Source: JBBRLG01 sp038231495
Lineage (GTDB): Bacteria; Planctomycetota; Planctomycetia; Gemmatales; Gemmataceae
Reading direction: 5' to 3'
Length of the DNA: 10,945 bases
NCBI GenBank assembly: GCA_038231495.1
Contig: JBBRLG010000229.1
Coordinates: 1 to 10,945 of the forward strand
Part shown: positions 1 through 6,850 of the stretch, one piece after another
How positions within the stretch are numbered: position 1 is the first letter of the stretch
How the letters are laid out: each line of letters starts with the position of its first letter
Position numbers and translations under genes: made by a program
Notes under the pieces: generated by a model
What the model saw: the letters and a program-made list of their open reading frames with translations, nothing else
Told to the model about the DNA's origin: nothing
Databases searched by the model: none

Positions 1-2
1 AA

Positions 3-74
3 CGCCAACAATGGCAAAACCTCTGGACCGCAGTCGAGGCTGCACTCGCGAAGGTGCCCGCCAGGGAAAAATGA
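3..74 (+). CDS. 3' end of an unidentified gene (5' partial)
   Basis: An open frame enters from the left edge of the window and stops at a TGA at 72-74. The 23 residues begin RQQWQNLWTAVEAALAKV and finish on a charged AREK tail. A Trp-containing amphipathic helix of this kind closes many planctomycete TPR and Ser/Thr-kinase proteins, but that resemblance is from memory and is weak. Too little is present to name a product. The gene would end about 60 bases before the sulfatase fragment that starts at 136, on the same strand. Confidence 0.35.
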   Translation, partial: RQQWQNLWTAVEAALAKVPAREK

Positions 75-135
75 ACTTGCCGTCCGCGGACCTGCGTGGT
101 GCCCGGTTAGAACCCCGTCCTCCCGTGAGACTGTC

Positions 136-366
136 ATGCGAACGTTTGCGATGGCCGTCCTGTCCGCCGTGTTATTGGCCGCGCCTAAACTGGCGGCCGC
201 CGAGAAGGTCAACGTCGTCGTCATCCTCGCGGACGACCTCGGCTGGGCCGACCTCGGTTGTTACGGCAGCAAGTATCACAAGACCCCCAACCTCGACCGG
301 CTTGCCGCGGCCGGGATGCGCTTCACCGACGGCTACGCCGCCTGTCCCGTGTGCTCGCCGACGCGG
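136..366 (+). pseudogene. Truncated sulfatase, N-terminal fragment
   Basis: This is the first ~77 codons of a secreted sulfatase: a signal peptide (about residues 1-22, ending LAAAEK), the metal-binding start ILADDLGWADLGCYG, and the formylglycine motif CSPTR. The homology stops at that motif. The frame continues to a TAA at 616-618, but the added residues are arginine- and serine-rich and do not resemble sulfatase. The remaining metal- and sulfate-binding parts (GKWHLG, SDNGG) are absent, so it cannot be an active enzyme. From about 195 to 360 the DNA matches the intact sulfatase at 1234-1399 with only 7 differences in 166 bases, while the signal-peptide part is clearly diverged. The fragment abuts a reversed carboxypeptidase piece. 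A short secreted chimera could still be translated from 136 to 618, but I consider this a remnant. Confidence 0.85.
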
Positions 367-572
367 ACGAGCGGCGAAAGTTTCGCCAGCCGGTCGCAGA
401 ACTCGACGACATCGGCGTGGCGCGAGGTGGCCTTGTACTCGGTCTTTTCGGCGACGGTCAACAACGGCTCGGCGGGCTTGTCGGCGGCCAGCAGGGTGAT
501 AAACAGCAACGGCCAAATAACGCGGCTTCGACAGCCGTTCCGTCCGCCGCCGGGCTTGCGGCGAAGGCCGCC
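354..572 (-). pseudogene. Fragment of an M14-type zinc carboxypeptidase gene (N-terminal part)
   Basis: Read on the minus strand from about 518 down to 354 the sequence encodes WPLLFITLLAADKPAEP, then LLTVAEKTEYKATSRHAD, then VVEFCDRLAKLSPLVRVGE. This looks like a signal-peptide end followed by the opening of planctomycete M14 (zinc carboxypeptidase) proteins, in which a Tyr-Lys-Ala-Thr-Ser segment and a SPLVR segment precede the catalytic domain. That family call rests on remembered pattern only. No catalytic HxxE is present, because the piece breaks off at 354-366 where it meets the sulfatase fragment. No good start codon lies in this frame: upstream codons run without ATG, GTG or TTG up to a TAA at 573-575, so the 5' end is also degraded. 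It is a dead remnant. Confidence 0.55.
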
Positions 573-620
573 TTATCCATCGCCGGCGCGTCGGGCCTCG
601 CATTTTCTGGACCAGTAATC

Positions 621-625
621 GGAGG
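621..625 (+). promoter_or_regulatory. Ribosome binding site supporting a TTG start
   Basis: GGAGG lies 8 bases before the TTG at 634-636. No ATG or GTG is available at the conserved N-terminus of the DUF4160 protein, so this site decides the start. Confidence 0.6.
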
Positions 626-633
626 CATCCGCC

Positions 634-873
634 TTGCCGACTGTCGCCGGTATACCTGGTCCGTATCAGTTTTTCTTTTACAGCTTCGACTGTAACGAGC
701 CGAGACACGTCCATGCGCGCCGGGACCGGGCCGTCTGCAAATTTTGGCTGGAACCCGTCGTCGTGGCCTCCAACAGCGGGTTCTCGGCGAAGGAATTGAA
801 CCGCATCCGGAAGATCATTCTCGACAACTTGGATCGTATTAGGGAGGCATGGGATGAACACTGCTGCCGGTAA
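634..873 (+). CDS. DUF4160 family protein
   Basis: The 79-residue product begins (M)PTVAGIPGPYQFFFYSFD and continues with the family's conserved centre, CNEPRHVHARRDRAVCKFWL, ending in a helix that finishes EAWDEHC. Length and order fit DUF4160, a family of roughly 80-residue proteins without an established biochemical role. The start is TTG at 634 with GGAGG upstream; it matches the usual N-terminus exactly. Its last 20 bases overlap the DUF2442 gene, and the ribosome site of that gene lies inside this one, so the two are almost certainly translated together. DUF4160 and DUF2442 genes are often neighbours and the pair resembles a toxin-antitoxin arrangement in size and overlap, but that function is inference. 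It lies in a rearranged patch between a dead and an intact sulfatase. Confidence 0.85.
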   Translation: MPTVAGIPGPYQFFFYSFDCNEPRHVHARRDRAVCKFWLEPVVVASNSGFSAKELNRIRKIILDNLDRIREAWDEHCCR

Positions 874-1138
874 CGAACCCCGCATCGTCATGCTCGAAGT
901 TACCGAGGACACCATCGTCGCTCAGTTGGCCGACGGGCGGACGGTAATTGTTCCGCTCGCGTGGTCGTGGCGGTTGGCGGACGCGACGCCGGCGCAGCGC
1001 AGCCGGTTTGAGATAATTGGAGCCGGCGAAGGAGTCCATTGGCCGGACATCGATGAAGACATCAGTGCTCGTGGTATGTTGCAGGGGATACCGGCTTGCC
1101 CGCCCAAGCAAGCCAAGCCGAAACGCCACCAGGCCTAA
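854..1138 (+). CDS. DUF2442 family protein
   Basis: The 94-residue product has the DUF2442 pattern: an N-terminal strand region (VMLEVTEDTIVAQLADGRTV), then VPLAWSWRLADATPAQR around residues 33-49, FEIIGAGEGVHWPDIDEDIS around 51-71, and GML just after. The WPDIDEDIS segment is the family hallmark. The function of the family is not established; members are small and commonly sit beside DUF4160 genes. The start ATG at 854 has GGGAGG (842-847) just upstream, within the coding sequence of the DUF4160 gene, with which it overlaps by 20 bases. The C-terminal tail (about residues 80-94, Pro- and Lys-rich, ending KRHQA) lies beyond the conserved domain. The sulfatase start follows 36 bases after the stop on the same strand, so the three could share a transcript. 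Confidence 0.87.
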   Translation: MNTAAGNEPRIVMLEVTEDTIVAQLADGRTVIVPLAWSWRLADATPAQRSRFEIIGAGEGVHWPDIDEDISARGMLQGIPACPPKQAKPKRHQA

Positions 1139-1174
1139 TGCCGGCTATGATTGCTTCCGACCGGGGAGACCGAC

Positions 1175-2971
1175 ATGCGAATGGTCCTCATTGGCACTCT
1201 CGCCGCCGTGCTGCTTGCCACCCCGCGGCTAACGGCCGCCGACAAGGTCAACGTCGTCGTCATCCTCGCGGACGACCTCGGCTGGGCCGACCTCGGTTGC
1301 TACGGCAGCAAGTATCACAAGACGCCCAATCTCGACCGGCTGGCGGCGGACGGGATGCGCTTCACCGACGGCTACGCCGCCTGTCCCGTGTGCTCGCCGT
1401 CGCGGGCCGCGCTGCTCACCGGGAAGTATCCGGCTCGGCTCAACCTCACGGACTGGCTGCCTGGACGTGCCGACCGGCCCGATCAGAAATTGCTCCGCCC
1501 TACCCTCGCCAATCAGATTCCGCCCGACGTGGTGACTCTCGCCGCGGCGTTGAAGGCGGAGGGTTATGCCACCGGCCACGTCGGCAAGTGGCACCTCGGC
1601 GGCAAAGACGCCGGGCCGCTCCAACGCGGCTTTGACGTGAATGTTGCCGGCGACCAGCGCGGCTCGCCGGCCAGTTATTTCGCCCCGTTCAAGGGCAAGA
1701 CTGGTCCCGCGATGGTTGGACTGGAAGACGCACCCGACGGCGAGTACCTCACCGACCGGCTCACCGCGGAGGCGGAGAAGTTTATCGACGCCAACCGCGA
1801 CAAGCCGTTTTTCCTCTACCTCGCCCATTACGCGCCGCACATTCCGTTGCAAGCGAAGTCAGAACTGACGGCCAAGTACAAACCCGGCCAGCCCGGCGCG
1901 CAGGGCAACCCGCTCTACGCGGCCATGATCGAGAGCATCGACGACGGCGTTGGTCGTATCCTCAAAAAGCTCGACGACCGTAAGCTCGCGGACCGTACCA
2001 TCGTCGTTTTTACGTCGGACAACGGCGGGTTAAGCGTGATCGAGGGGCCCGACACGCCGGCGACGATCAACGCGCCGCTGCGCGACGGCAAAGGCTACCT
2101 GTACGAGGGCGGCCTGCGCGTGCCGCTCATCGTGCGCTGGCCGGGCGTCACGAAACCGGGCGGCACCACTAATACGCCCGTCAGCGGCATGGACCTTTTT
2201 CCCACGCTCCTGGAGGCGTGCGGCACCAAGGCGGCTGGCAAGGTGGACGGCTTAAGCCTGGTGCCGCTGCTGAAGGGGGAAGCGCTTAAGCGCGACGCGC
2301 TGTACTGGCACTATCCGCATTACAGCAACCAGGGCGGCCGGCCGGGCGGCGTCGTCCGCGTCGGCGGCTACAAGCTCATCGAGTTCTACGAAAACGGCCG
2401 GCGCGAGTTGTACGATTTGTCGAAGGACGTTGGCGAATCCCGCAACCTGATCGACGACAAGCCAGAGGTCGCGAAGGAACTGCGCGAAAAGCTCGACGCC
2501 TGGCGCAAGGACGTGGGTGCGCGCCCGATGAAGCCGAACCCGGATTACGTCCCCAATCCCCAGGGCAAGGACGGCACCGTCACGCTGCCCGCGCGGACAG
2601 CGGAAGTGAGTGGATTGCAGCTGCACTACGAGCCGTTGCCGCACAAGAATACGCTCGGCTTCTGGACGCGAGTTGAGGATTCGGCGTCGTGGGAATTCAC
2701 GATCGCGATGCCCGGCACGTTCACGGTGGAGGTGCTGCAAGGTTGCGGCAAGGGCCAGGGCGATAGTGAGGTCGATGTAACCGCCGCAGGACAGACGCTC
2801 ACCTTTACCGTGGAGGACACCGGGCATTTTCAGAACTTCAAGGCACGCGAAATCGGCAAGGTGACGCTCGATAAGGCGGGGCGCTACACGCTGACGGTAA
2901 AACCGAAAAAGAAGGCCCACGGCGCGGTCATGGATCTGCGCGCGGTCACGCTGAAACCGTTGGAGAAGTGA
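1175..2971 (+). CDS. Secreted sulfatase (arylsulfatase A-like) with C-terminal accessory domain
   Basis: This 598-residue enzyme would hydrolyse sulfate esters, probably on polysaccharides, outside the cytoplasm. A signal peptide covers about residues 1-22 (ending LTAA). Visible type I sulfatase parts are the metal site ADDLGWAD (32-39), the formylglycine motif C73-S-P-S-R77 with the following AALLTG, VGKWHLGG with Lys138 and His140, HYAPHIPL near 219-226, and TSDNGG with Asp282-Asn283. From about residue 480 to the end is an extra beta-rich domain (LHYEPLPHKNTLGFW, then VEDTGHFQNFK) seen on many planctomycete sulfatases; it may bind carbohydrate, which is inference. The start is ATG 1175, with GGGGAG at 1163-1168; an in-frame TTG at 1151 has no such support. 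Activity needs a formylglycine-generating enzyme, which is not in this window. A broken near-copy of the 5' part lies at 136-366. Confidence 0.95.
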   Translation: MRMVLIGTLAAVLLATPRLTAADKVNVVVILADDLGWADLGCYGSKYHKTPNLDRLAADGMRFTDGYAACPVCSPSRAALLTGKYPARLNLTDWLPGRADRPDQKLLRPTLANQIPPDVVTLAAALKAEGYATGHVGKWHLGGKDAGPLQRGFDVNVAGDQRGSPASYFAPFKGKTGPAMVGLEDAPDGEYLTDRLTAEAEKFIDANRDKPFFLYLAHYAPHIPLQAKSELTAKYKPGQPGAQGNPLYAAMIESIDDGVGRILKKLDDRKLADRTIVVFTSDNGGLSVIEGPDTPATINAPLRDGKGYLYEGGLRVPLIVRWPGVTKPGGTTNTPVSGMDLFPTLLEACGTKAAGKVDGLSLVPLLKGEALKRDALYWHYPHYSNQGGRPGGVVRVGGYKLIEFYENGRRELYDLSKDVGESRNLIDDKPEVAKELREKLDAWRKDVGARPMKPNPDYVPNPQGKDGTVTLPARTAEVSGLQLHYEPLPHKNTLGFWTRVEDSASWEFTIAMPGTFTVEVLQGCGKGQGDSEVDVTAAGQTLTFTVEDTGHFQNFKAREIGKVTLDKAGRYTLTVKPKKKAHGAVMDLRAVTLKPLEK

Positions 2972-3025
2972 GGGCGGCCGAGTAAATTGGAGCGTGTCAT
3001 CCTTTCGCTCTCGTGAGTTGCAACC

Positions 3026-3949
3026 ATGCCATCGCGCCGGGCCTTTACGCTGATCGAGTTACTCGTCGTCCTTGCGATTATCGCGATCCTTATTGGGCTA
3101 CTGTTGCCGGCCGTGCAGAAGGTGCGCGCGGCCGCAAGCCGCTTGCAGTGTCAGAACAACCTCAAACAAATCGGCCTCGCGTTTCAGACGCACCACGACC
3201 AGCTCGGCTACTTCCCGTCGGGCGGCTGGTTTCTGAACAGTGTGCCGACCTACGACGCCTATGGTCAGCCGGCGCTCGGTGCCAACCAACAGGCTGGCTG
3301 GGGGTTTCAGCTTTTGCCGTACCTCGAAGCGGAAAACACCTGGCGGGGCGGCGGCGCGGCGGACAACCAGCAACGGGCGCTTGTCGCCGTCGGCACAACC
3401 AACCCGGTCTACTTCTGTCCGTCGCGGCGCGGGCCGCAGTCCGTGGTCTACCCGCGCACCTGGGAGGCAGGATTCGTCGATAACTTGAGCCGCATCCCGC
3501 CCGGACGACCGCTGGACCAGGTAACGACCGCGCTGTGCGACTACGCCGCCTGCAACTCGGAAGGCACCGGCGTCGTGCGGCGTTTTTCCCCGCACCGGAT
3601 CGCGGACATCCTCGACGGCACGTCCGCAACGGCCCTGGTCGGCGACAAGCAAATGCTCCGTTCCCGGCTGGGCCAACTGCAAGTCGATGACGACCAGGGT
3701 TATTGTGCCGGGTTCGACCACGACACGGTGCGGCACACCGACCAGTCGCCCGCGACGGACGACGATGGGCAGACGACGACGCGCGACGACTCCCTGAGCG
3801 GCCGCTTCGGCTCGTCGCACCCCGGACGTTTTAACATGGTCTTCGCCGACGGGGCGGTTCATGCCATTTCCTACGCAATCGATCCGATAATCTTGCGTTT
3901 GCTCGGCAACATCCAGGACGGGCAGGTGGTAGACGGCTACGGCTGGTAG
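3026..3949 (+). CDS. DUF1559 protein with type IV pilin-like N-terminus
   Basis: The 307-residue product starts with a prepilin leader: MPSRRA, then FTLIELLVVLAIIAILIGLL, with the predicted peptidase cut between Ala6 and Phe7 and the conserved Glu at position 5 of the mature chain (Glu11). The hydrophobic helix is followed by LLPAVQKVRAAASR and the DUF1559 region CQNNLKQIGLAFQTHHDQ. Near the C-terminus is the family's H-x9-DG motif: His265, then PGRFNMVFA, then Asp275-Gly276. Planctomycetes encode many such proteins; they are thought to be exported pseudopilin-like surface or secretion components, and the exact job of this one is unknown. Length is normal for the family. The ribosome site is weak (GTGAG near 3012). 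It starts 54 bases after the sulfatase stop on the same strand, so co-transcription is possible. It converges on the DUF817 gene with 6 bases between the stops. Confidence 0.93.
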   Translation: MPSRRAFTLIELLVVLAIIAILIGLLLPAVQKVRAAASRLQCQNNLKQIGLAFQTHHDQLGYFPSGGWFLNSVPTYDAYGQPALGANQQAGWGFQLLPYLEAENTWRGGGAADNQQRALVAVGTTNPVYFCPSRRGPQSVVYPRTWEAGFVDNLSRIPPGRPLDQVTTALCDYAACNSEGTGVVRRFSPHRIADILDGTSATALVGDKQMLRSRLGQLQVDDDQGYCAGFDHDTVRHTDQSPATDDDGQTTTRDDSLSGRFGSSHPGRFNMVFADGAVHAISYAIDPIILRLLGNIQDGQVVDGYGW

Positions 3950-3955
3950 TTGGAT

Positions 3956-4912
3956 TCATTCGATGGCGGTGTTCCGAACCGCGGATGTCGAGTTGGAGCG
4001 GTGCAAGAAGGTCCGTGGTCCGTGGTCCGTGGTCCGTTGCAAAGGCCGGGGATTGATTTGCAACGGACTACTGACAACGGACAAAGGAGCGGCGTCGAGC
4101 CGCCGCACTCCAAAGAGCGGCCGGCACTCCGATGCCGCCTTGCGCCGTTCGCGCATGTGCTTCAACTCCGCGACGATCATGAAGCTGATTATCACCATCA
4201 GCGCCCACGAGCTAAAGATACCGAGCGAGACGTGCTGCCAACCGCTGCGCTGCTGCGGGTAAACGTACGCGCCGAGGAACGTCGTGATATTCTCCGCGAG
4301 CCATACGAAAAAAGCGATCAACACGAACGACAGGAGCAACGGCATCTTGTGCCGCCGGTCCGTTACGAGAAATGTCACCCGCGTGCGCCAGAACACCACG
4401 ACGATTGCCGGTACCAGCAGCACCCAGCGCACGTCGGGCAGGTAGTGGTTCGTGAAAAAGTTCAGGTAGACGGCGGCACAGAGCGGGATGCTCAATTTGT
4501 ATGACGGGTAGTTAACCAATTCCAGCCGCAGCAAGCGCCAGGACTGACACATATAACTGGCCACCGCGGCGTACATGAAACCGCTGTAGAGCGGCACCGT
4601 GCCGAGTTTTAGATAGGCGTCCTCCGGATACGCCCAGGACGCGACCCCCGGTTGCGTCTTGAACAGTTCGAGCGTCAGCCCAAGGGCGTGAAACGCACAC
4701 AGGACGAGAACTTCTTCCAACGACTCGACCCGCGTCAGGAATAGGACGACTTGCAAGAGGATGGCGGCGATGCACAGGAAGTCGTAGCGCGGCAGGCCGA
4801 ACAGCGGCAGATAACGCGACAGGAACAACAGCCCAAAGAACGACGCGGCAAAAATGCACGCCCGCGCCTGTTTCAGGCCGAAGACGAAGAACTCCCAGAG
4901 GAACGAGCGCAT
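3956..4912 (-). CDS. DUF817 family integral membrane protein with a repeat-derived C-terminal tail
   Basis: The first ~259 residues fit DUF817, a family of polytopic membrane proteins without a known function. The opening FLWEFFVFGLKQARACIF, LELFKTQPGVASWAYPED (81-98), PLYSGFMYAAVASYMCQSWR (107-126) and FFVWLAENITTFLGAY (201-216) are the conserved parts, and seven to nine hydrophobic segments can be drawn. The family normally ends soon after the AELKHM segment (248-253). Here another 59 residues (260-318) follow, polar and Arg/Pro/Ser-rich, encoded by the repeat element at about 3959-4138. I chose the ATG at 4912 because AGGGGGG (4925-4919) stands 6 bases upstream; an ATG seven codons earlier (4933) would place that site inside the gene. 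A weak promoter may lie at TTGGTC (5012-5007) and TAAGGT (4988-4983), 18 bases apart. Confidence 0.87.
   Translation of the reverse strand: MRSFLWEFFVFGLKQARACIFAASFFGLLFLSRYLPLFGLPRYDFLCIAAILLQVVLFLTRVESLEEVLVLCAFHALGLTLELFKTQPGVASWAYPEDAYLKLGTVPLYSGFMYAAVASYMCQSWRLLRLELVNYPSYKLSIPLCAAVYLNFFTNHYLPDVRWVLLVPAIVVVFWRTRVTFLVTDRRHKMPLLLSFVLIAFFVWLAENITTFLGAYVYPQQRSGWQHVSLGIFSSWALMVIISFMIVAELKHMRERRKAASECRPLFGVRRLDAAPLSVVSSPLQINPRPLQRTTDHGPRTFLHRSNSTSAVRNTAIE
4010..4138. repeat. GC-rich repeat element with heptamer array and inverted repeats
   Basis: Four perfect tandem copies of GGTCCGT fill 4010-4037. The last copy leads into a 12-bp perfect inverted repeat, GTCCGTTGCAAA at 4032-4043 and TTTGCAACGGAC at 4057-4068, with a 13-base loop. 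Another CAACGGAC follows at 4076-4083. Further on, GCGGC-GTCGA-GCCGC (4089-4103) is a small hairpin and GCACTCC occurs twice (4105-4111, 4124-4130). The composition resembles dispersed intergenic repeats of planctomycetes and the short tandem repeats of cyanobacteria; that comparison is from memory. The element is read as the C-terminal codons of the DUF817 gene on the minus strand and occupies the space where a terminator between the two convergent genes would be expected. Confidence 0.75.
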
Positions 4913-5043
4913 CGGCAACCCCCCTGGGTGCAAGACTTCCCGCTTGCGGCTGAGCGCACAGCCCCACGCGGCACCAGAGTCTACCTTATCGTGCTTCCCG
5001 TGGGCAGACCAACTCCCCCCGCTTTCCGCGCCGCCGGGTTTCC

Positions 5044-5049
5044 TATAAT
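5044..5049 (+). promoter_or_regulatory. Promoter -10 box of the response regulator / methyltransferase pair
   Basis: A perfect TATAAT at 5044-5049 stands 36 bases before the response regulator start, in an otherwise GC-rich stretch. No good -35 is seen; GCTTTC at 5021-5026 is the best-placed candidate with a 17-base spacer. GAGGAA at 5077-5082 then serves as ribosome site for the ATG at 5086. Confidence 0.5.
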
Positions 5050-5085
5050 GAAGGGATTCAGTCGTCGCCCGTCCGCGAGGAACGC

Positions 5086-5559
5086 ATGCAACCGTCCGGC
5101 CGCACCCCCGACACGGCGGAAACGCGCCCGCCGCGCGTCCTCATCGCCGACGACAACCCGCAAGGGGCCGAGCTGCTCGAAGCCTACCTCAGCAGCACCG
5201 ATTACGAGCTGCGCATCGCCAGCGACGGCGCGCAAACGATGGACGCCGTCGCCGCCTGGCAGCCCGACCTCATCCTCCTCGACGTGATGATGCCGCGCCT
5301 CAGCGGCTTTGAAGTGTGCAAACGGCTCCGGGCCAACGCCGCCACGCGCGACATCGCCGTCCTCATGGTCACCGCCCTCGACCAGCCGAGCGACATCGAA
5401 AAAGCCGTCGAGGCCGGCACCGACGATTTCCTTTCCAAGCCGATCAACAAGAGCGAACTGCTGCTGCGCGTCCGCTCGATGCTGCGCAGCCGGCAAAACA
5501 AGCGCGAACTCGACCGCGCCCTCGCCTACATCGAAGCCGTCGAACGGGGCGGGCCATGA
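5086..5559 (+). CDS. Single-domain response regulator (CheY/PleD-type receiver)
   Basis: The 157-residue protein is one receiver domain with no output domain. Visible are the acidic pair Asp22-Asp23 in VLIADDN, the phosphoacceptor Asp66 in LILLDVMMPRLSGFEVC, Thr96 in MVTAL and Lys118 in FLSKPI, all in the expected order. The VMMP signature and the spacing are closest to PleD-like receivers. A helical tail (about 128-157, RSMLRSRQNKRELDRAL) follows and may be a short coiled coil for a partner. A disordered N-terminal arm (1-15) precedes the fold. It should act in the cytoplasm, phosphorylated by a histidine kinase that is not in this window. Its stop overlaps the start of the methyltransferase gene by 4 bases (ATGA), so the two are translationally coupled. 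Confidence 0.93.
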   Translation: MQPSGRTPDTAETRPPRVLIADDNPQGAELLEAYLSSTDYELRIASDGAQTMDAVAAWQPDLILLDVMMPRLSGFEVCKRLRANAATRDIAVLMVTALDQPSDIEKAVEAGTDDFLSKPINKSELLLRVRSMLRSRQNKRELDRALAYIEAVERGGP

Positions 5560-6740
5560 CAGCGCGGGTCGTGCTTCTCAAGCGGCGCGCGCGCCCCTTT
5601 TACGGCCGGCACCCCTGGGTGTTCGCGGGAGCCATCGCCGCCGTCGAGGGCGAACCGGCGGACGGGGCCGTCGTCGATCTCGTCACCGACACCGGCAACT
5701 TCGTCGCGCGTGGTTTCTACAACAGCAAGAGCAAAATTCGCGTCCGCCTCTATTCGTGGGACAGCGACACCCAACTCGACCAGGCCTTTTTCCGCGGCCG
5801 GCTGGAAAGTGCCATCCGCCTGCGCGACGACCTCGGCCTGCACGGGCCGGGCCGGGCGTGCCGGCTTGTTTTCAGCGAGGGCGACGGGTTGTCCGGTCTG
5901 ACCGTGGACCGCTACGACCGCTGGCTCGTCGTGCAATTTACGGCCGTCGGCATGGCGCAACGGCGGGAAATGCTCGCCGATCTCCTCCTGGAATTGACCG
6001 GGGCGGACGGCATCTACCTGCGGACGGAGCGCGGCATCGGCCAACTCGAAGGGTTGGAACTGCACGACGGCCCCCTGCGCGGCACCCTGCCCGCGGAGCC
6101 GCTGCGCATCGACGAGGACGGCATTCAGTTCCTCGTGAATCTCGGCGAAGGCCAGAAAACCGGCTTTTACCTCGACCAGCGCGACAACCGCCGTGCCGTC
6201 GCCCGGCTGGCCACCGGCCGGCGCGTGCTAGACGCTTTCTGTTACAGCGGCGGCTTCGGGCTGCACGCGGCCCGCGCGGGGGCACGCGAAGTCGTCGGCG
6301 TCGATCAGTCGGAGCCGGCCCTGCACCTTGCCAACGAGAACGCTCGGCTCAACGGCCTGACGAATGTGTCGTTCGTCGGCGCGGACGTTTTCGATCATCT
6401 GACTGCGTTGGTAGGGCAAAACGAGAAATTTGGGTTGATTGTGCTCGACCCGCCGAAGTTTGCCCGCGCCCGCAACGCCGTGGACGAGGCACTGCGCGGC
6501 TACCGGCGGTTGCAAGCCCTGGCCTTGCGTATCCTGGAGCCTGACGGGTTTTTGGTGACTTGCTGTTGTTCCGGATTGATTACGGCCGCTATGCTAAAGC
6601 AGCTTTTGGCCGAGTTGGCGGCAGAAGTGAAACGGGAAATACAGATCGTGGAGCGGCGCGGCCCGGCAGACGACCATCCCGTTTCGGTTTCGTGCCTGGA
6701 ATCGGATTACTTGAAATGTCTCGTCACCCGCGTGCGCTGA
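5556..6740 (+). CDS. rlmI: RlmI-like 23S rRNA (cytosine-C5) methyltransferase
   Basis: The 394-residue product matches RlmI (E. coli enzyme 396 residues), which uses S-adenosylmethionine to methylate a cytosine (C1962 in E. coli) in 23S rRNA. An N-terminal PUA domain covers about residues 1-75 (RRARPFYGRHPWVFAGAI), followed by the linking region with FSEGDGLSGLTVDRY and GFYLDQRDNR. The Rossmann fold shows the SAM loop DAFCYSGGFGLHA from Asp226, VVGVDQS after it, motif IV Asp298-Pro-Pro300, and Cys336-Cys-Cys338-Ser-Gly, where the catalytic cysteine is expected. The start is ATG 5556, inside the stop of the response regulator gene; reading frames upstream of it run antisense to codon patterns of that gene and are not used. 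The exact target base in this organism is inferred. Confidence 0.9.
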   Translation: MTARVVLLKRRARPFYGRHPWVFAGAIAAVEGEPADGAVVDLVTDTGNFVARGFYNSKSKIRVRLYSWDSDTQLDQAFFRGRLESAIRLRDDLGLHGPGRACRLVFSEGDGLSGLTVDRYDRWLVVQFTAVGMAQRREMLADLLLELTGADGIYLRTERGIGQLEGLELHDGPLRGTLPAEPLRIDEDGIQFLVNLGEGQKTGFYLDQRDNRRAVARLATGRRVLDAFCYSGGFGLHAARAGAREVVGVDQSEPALHLANENARLNGLTNVSFVGADVFDHLTALVGQNEKFGLIVLDPPKFARARNAVDEALRGYRRLQALALRILEPDGFLVTCCCSGLITAAMLKQLLAELAAEVKREIQIVERRGPADDHPVSVSCLESDYLKCLVTRVR

Positions 6741-6850
6741 GCAGGTTCTGAAACCCCGTGCGACGGCGTGGGTATTACTGCAATGGCGTTTGGCGGTCCG
6801 CCCCGCGTTGGCAAACCGTCCGCTTCTCCTCTGCGAAAGGAATGATCCTC

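Noticed and set aside
172..915. Minus-strand frame of 247 codons across the rearranged 5' patch
   Set aside because: It crosses the sulfatase fragment, the carboxypeptidase fragment and DUF4160 in the wrong frame; only the other minus frame at 354-572 looks like a protein.
4010..4037. Tandem GGTCCGT units as a CRISPR array
   Set aside because: Units are 7 bases and contiguous, with no spacers and no cas genes.
5309..6544. Frame of about 410 codons overlapping the regulator and methyltransferase genes
   Set aside because: Arg/Pro/Ala-rich shadow of the two real genes, without domains.
6741..6850. Promoter for the first secreted paralog
   Set aside because: TATTAC at 6773-6778 resembles a -10 box but no -35 stands at a proper distance.
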